Shown: positions 32,004-33,165 of the stretch, piece by piece
Layout: each line of letters opens with the position of its first letter
Numbering within the stretch: the first letter of the stretch is position 1
NCBI RefSeq assembly: GCF_006636215.1
Contig: NZ_VIFM01000116.1
Span: forward strand, 1 to 33,165
DNA from: Myxococcus llanfairpwllgwyngyllgogerychwyrndrobwllllantysiliogogogochensis
Lineage (GTDB): Bacteria; Myxococcota; Myxococcia; Myxococcales; Myxococcaceae
Direction of reading: 5' to 3'
DNA length: 33,165 nt
Program-made: the position numbers and the translations under genes
Notes under the pieces: model-generated
The model's database searches: none
What the model saw: the letters and a program-made list of their open reading frames with translations, nothing else
What the model was told of the DNA's origin: nothing

Positions 32004-32627
32004 TTACGTGGGCGAGCCCAGGAAGGTTCCCACCTGGGTGATGTCCGGCACCGACAGGTGGCTGGCACCCTCCACGACGAAGGGCTTCACCAGTCCGAAG
32101 TCGAGCACCTTCACGTGGTCGCGCTCCGCGCTCCCCTCCTCCGCCAACAGCATCACATTGGCGGGCTTCAGGTCGCGGTGCACCACTCCCAGACGGTGTG
32201 CCTCGCGCAGGGACCGACACACCTGCTGGGCGATGTCCACCGCGCGCGGCCAGGGCAGCGGCCCGGCGGTGAGGTGCTCCGCCAGCGTGCGCCCCTCCAG
32301 GTACTCCATGGCGATGTAGAAGGTCCCGTCATCCGTCTTCCCGTAGTCGATGAGGGTGACGGTGTTCGGGTGGCGAAGCTTCGCCGTGACGCTGGCCTCC
32401 AGGAAGAAGCGCCGCTGGAACTCCGGGTCGTTCGCGGAGGGGAACGTGGGGCTCAGCACCTTGAGCGCCACCATCCGTTCGAGCGGGAGCTGGAGGGCGC
32501 GATACACCCGGCCCATTCCCCCGGCCCCCAGCGGCGCCAGCACCCGGAAGCGCTCGTGGAGCACCTGGCCGAGGAGTGGGTCCACCGGCGAAAGAGGCGA
32601 AGTCGAGGGGTGCGATTCGGTCTGCAT
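32004..32627 (-). CDS. N-terminal part of Ser/Thr protein kinase ending at the activation segment
   Basis: This encodes 207 residues from ATG 32627, preceded by AGGTGA at 7 nt; an earlier in-frame ATG is at 32666. Kinase motifs are intact: Gly loop (LGAGGMGRVY, about 33-42), Lys56 (VALK), Glu77 (FFLEAS), Asp152 and Asn157 (HRDLKPAN) and Asp176 (DFG). The activation segment runs ITQVGTFLGSPT and then meets TAA where Tyr is expected before MAPEQ. As translated it would lack the P+1 loop, the APE motif and helices F-I, so it would not be an active kinase unless the stop is read through. Confidence 0.75.
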   Translation of the reverse strand: MQTESHPSTSPLSPVDPLLGQVLHERFRVLAPLGAGGMGRVYRALQLPLERMVALKVLSPTFPSANDPEFQRRFFLEASVTAKLRHPNTVTLIDYGKTDDGTFYIAMEYLEGRTLAEHLTAGPLPWPRAVDIAQQVCRSLREAHRLGVVHRDLKPANVMLLAEEGSAERDHVKVLDFGLVKPFVVEGASHLSVPDITQVGTFLGSPT

Positions 32628-32802
32628 GGCGATCACCTGAGCAGGACCGTCGCATGCACCCGTCACGGTGGCGTGCCGTGCACATCACGTCATGGCCAAC
32701 ACCCCGTCACGACCCTCCGGACGGTGGAGCGGATTGGCACCGACGTCCATCGGCTCACGACGCGGCCTACGCGCTGGAGCTCTGAAGCCGCCCCGGACAC
32801 CA

Positions 32803-32838
32803 CCTCCAGCGCCGCGAGGCTTCGCGGCGGGCTGGAGG
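32803..32838. terminator. Long hairpin downstream of the TonB-like gene
   Basis: CCTCCAG (32803-32809) pairs with CTGGAGG (32832-32838), and CGCCGCGA (32810-32817) with TCGCGGCG (32822-32829), with a 2-nt bulge and a GGCT loop. It lies about 12 nt past the stop at 32850, so it probably ends that minus-strand transcript. The rest of the 222-bp gap before the kinase start shows no clear gene. Confidence 0.6.
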
Positions 32839-32849
32839 CGGGAGCGCGC

Positions 32850-33165
32850 CTACTGGATGGTGATAGGGATGTTGTAGAGGAAGCACACCGGGACCTTCTG
32901 GGGCTTGTACTCCCAGCCCGCCTTGAGTCCCTGGATGATGTCCTCGTCCGCGCCAGGCACGGACTTCACCGGCGTCACTTCGTACACGCTGCCGCTGGTG
33001 GAGACGCACACCTTGTAGATGCCCTGCAGCGTCTGACCGCGGTGGGACTGCTTGAACACCTCCGACAGGCGCGGCGACGTCTGGCGCACCACGTCACGCT
33101 GGATGACGAAGGGCGGCACGTTCTTGGGCTTCACCGGCTCGGCGGGGCCCGTTCCACCCACCACC
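32850..33165 (-). CDS. TonB-like C-terminal domain protein, partial at the window edge
   Basis: About 105 residues of a minus-strand gene lie inside the window; the frame runs off the right edge, so the N-terminus is missing. A Pro/Lys segment (PVKPKNVPPFV) leads into a TonB/AgmX-type C-terminal fold. YKVCVSTSGSVYEVTPVKSV, DEDIIQGLKAGWEYKP and FLYNIPITIQ are the strand-helix-strand pattern of that family. The fragment has no Gly-loop or kinase features, but similar domains end larger gliding, secretion or TonB-type proteins in myxobacteria. The neighbouring kinase gene ends with a related domain. Confidence 0.75.
   Translation of the reverse strand, partial: VVGGTGPAEPVKPKNVPPFVIQRDVVRQTSPRLSEVFKQSHRGQTLQGIYKVCVSTSGSVYEVTPVKSVPGADEDIIQGLKAGWEYKPQKVPVCFLYNIPITIQ

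Larger units (their letters stand above)
30654..32627 (-). pseudogene. Ser/Thr protein kinase-PEGA-TonB fusion gene with one in-frame stop
   Basis: Without the TAA at 32004-32006 the frame would encode 657 residues: Hanks-type kinase, transmembrane helix, PEGA domain and TonB-like C-terminus. The stop replaces the Tyr of GSPTYMAPEQ, and the frame resumes at the next codon. It is one gene with a nonsense mutation, a sequencing error, or two separately translated halves. The parts are described in the two CDS entries. Confidence 0.7.

Overview
The window looks like chromosome of a high-GC myxobacterium (Myxococcota, probably the Cystobacterineae, the Myxococcus/Corallococcus/Archangium side). 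The signs are strong G/C preference at third codon positions, many exported lipoproteins, Asp-Ala-Gly rich linkers behind lipoprotein cysteines, an RCC1-repeat lipoprotein, an LVIVD-repeat protein, a Ser/Thr kinase fused to PEGA and TonB-like domains, and a sigma-54-type promoter with an upstream enhancer array. The genus call is inference. I see no rRNA, tRNA, CRISPR array, transposase or phage gene.

Layout. 1-3402 (+): a hydrolase-like lipoprotein entering from the left edge, a small secreted protein and a METTL25-like methyltransferase. 3493-9956 (-): two Cys-rich lipoproteins, a DUF3060 protein, an unknown 421-aa protein, a secreted beta-rich protein and a GlxA-type AraC regulator. The regulator is divergent from an NAD(P)-binding reductase (10009-10758, +). 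10836-13208 looks rearranged: a small Imm35/YrhB-like gene, a short ORF overlapping its start, a PI-PLC/C-type-lectin gene broken at both ends, and a short ORF apparently cut at its 3' end. 13222-15437 (-): a DUF2892 membrane protein translationally coupled to an ECF sigma factor, then a class 3 lipase with its own regulatory region. 15980-22686 (+): a 14-repeat RCC1 lipoprotein, a DUF3857/transglutaminase-like membrane protein and an LVIVD-repeat lipoprotein. 22673-28061: mostly small secreted proteins or lipoproteins on both strands, plus an S1-type protease and a frameshifted gene remnant. 28102-33165 (-): a seven-repeat helical exported protein, a kinase-PEGA-TonB gene interrupted by an in-frame stop, and the end of another TonB-like gene.

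Most genes appear to be single transcription units separated by hairpins. The clear operon-like link is DUF2892-sigma. About two thirds of the genes carry a signal peptide or lipobox, so the window is mainly a cell-envelope and secretion neighbourhood. The most unusual items are: (i) a GG-N10-GC promoter before the lipase with three TGACRCGTCA palindromes spaced exactly 20 bp apart at about -93, -113 and -133; (ii) the kinase gene whose P+1-loop tyrosine codon is TAA, followed at once by ATG; (iii) the truncated phospholipase-lectin gene between two damaged minus-strand ORFs; and (iv) an exported protein built from seven repeats of about 84 residues.
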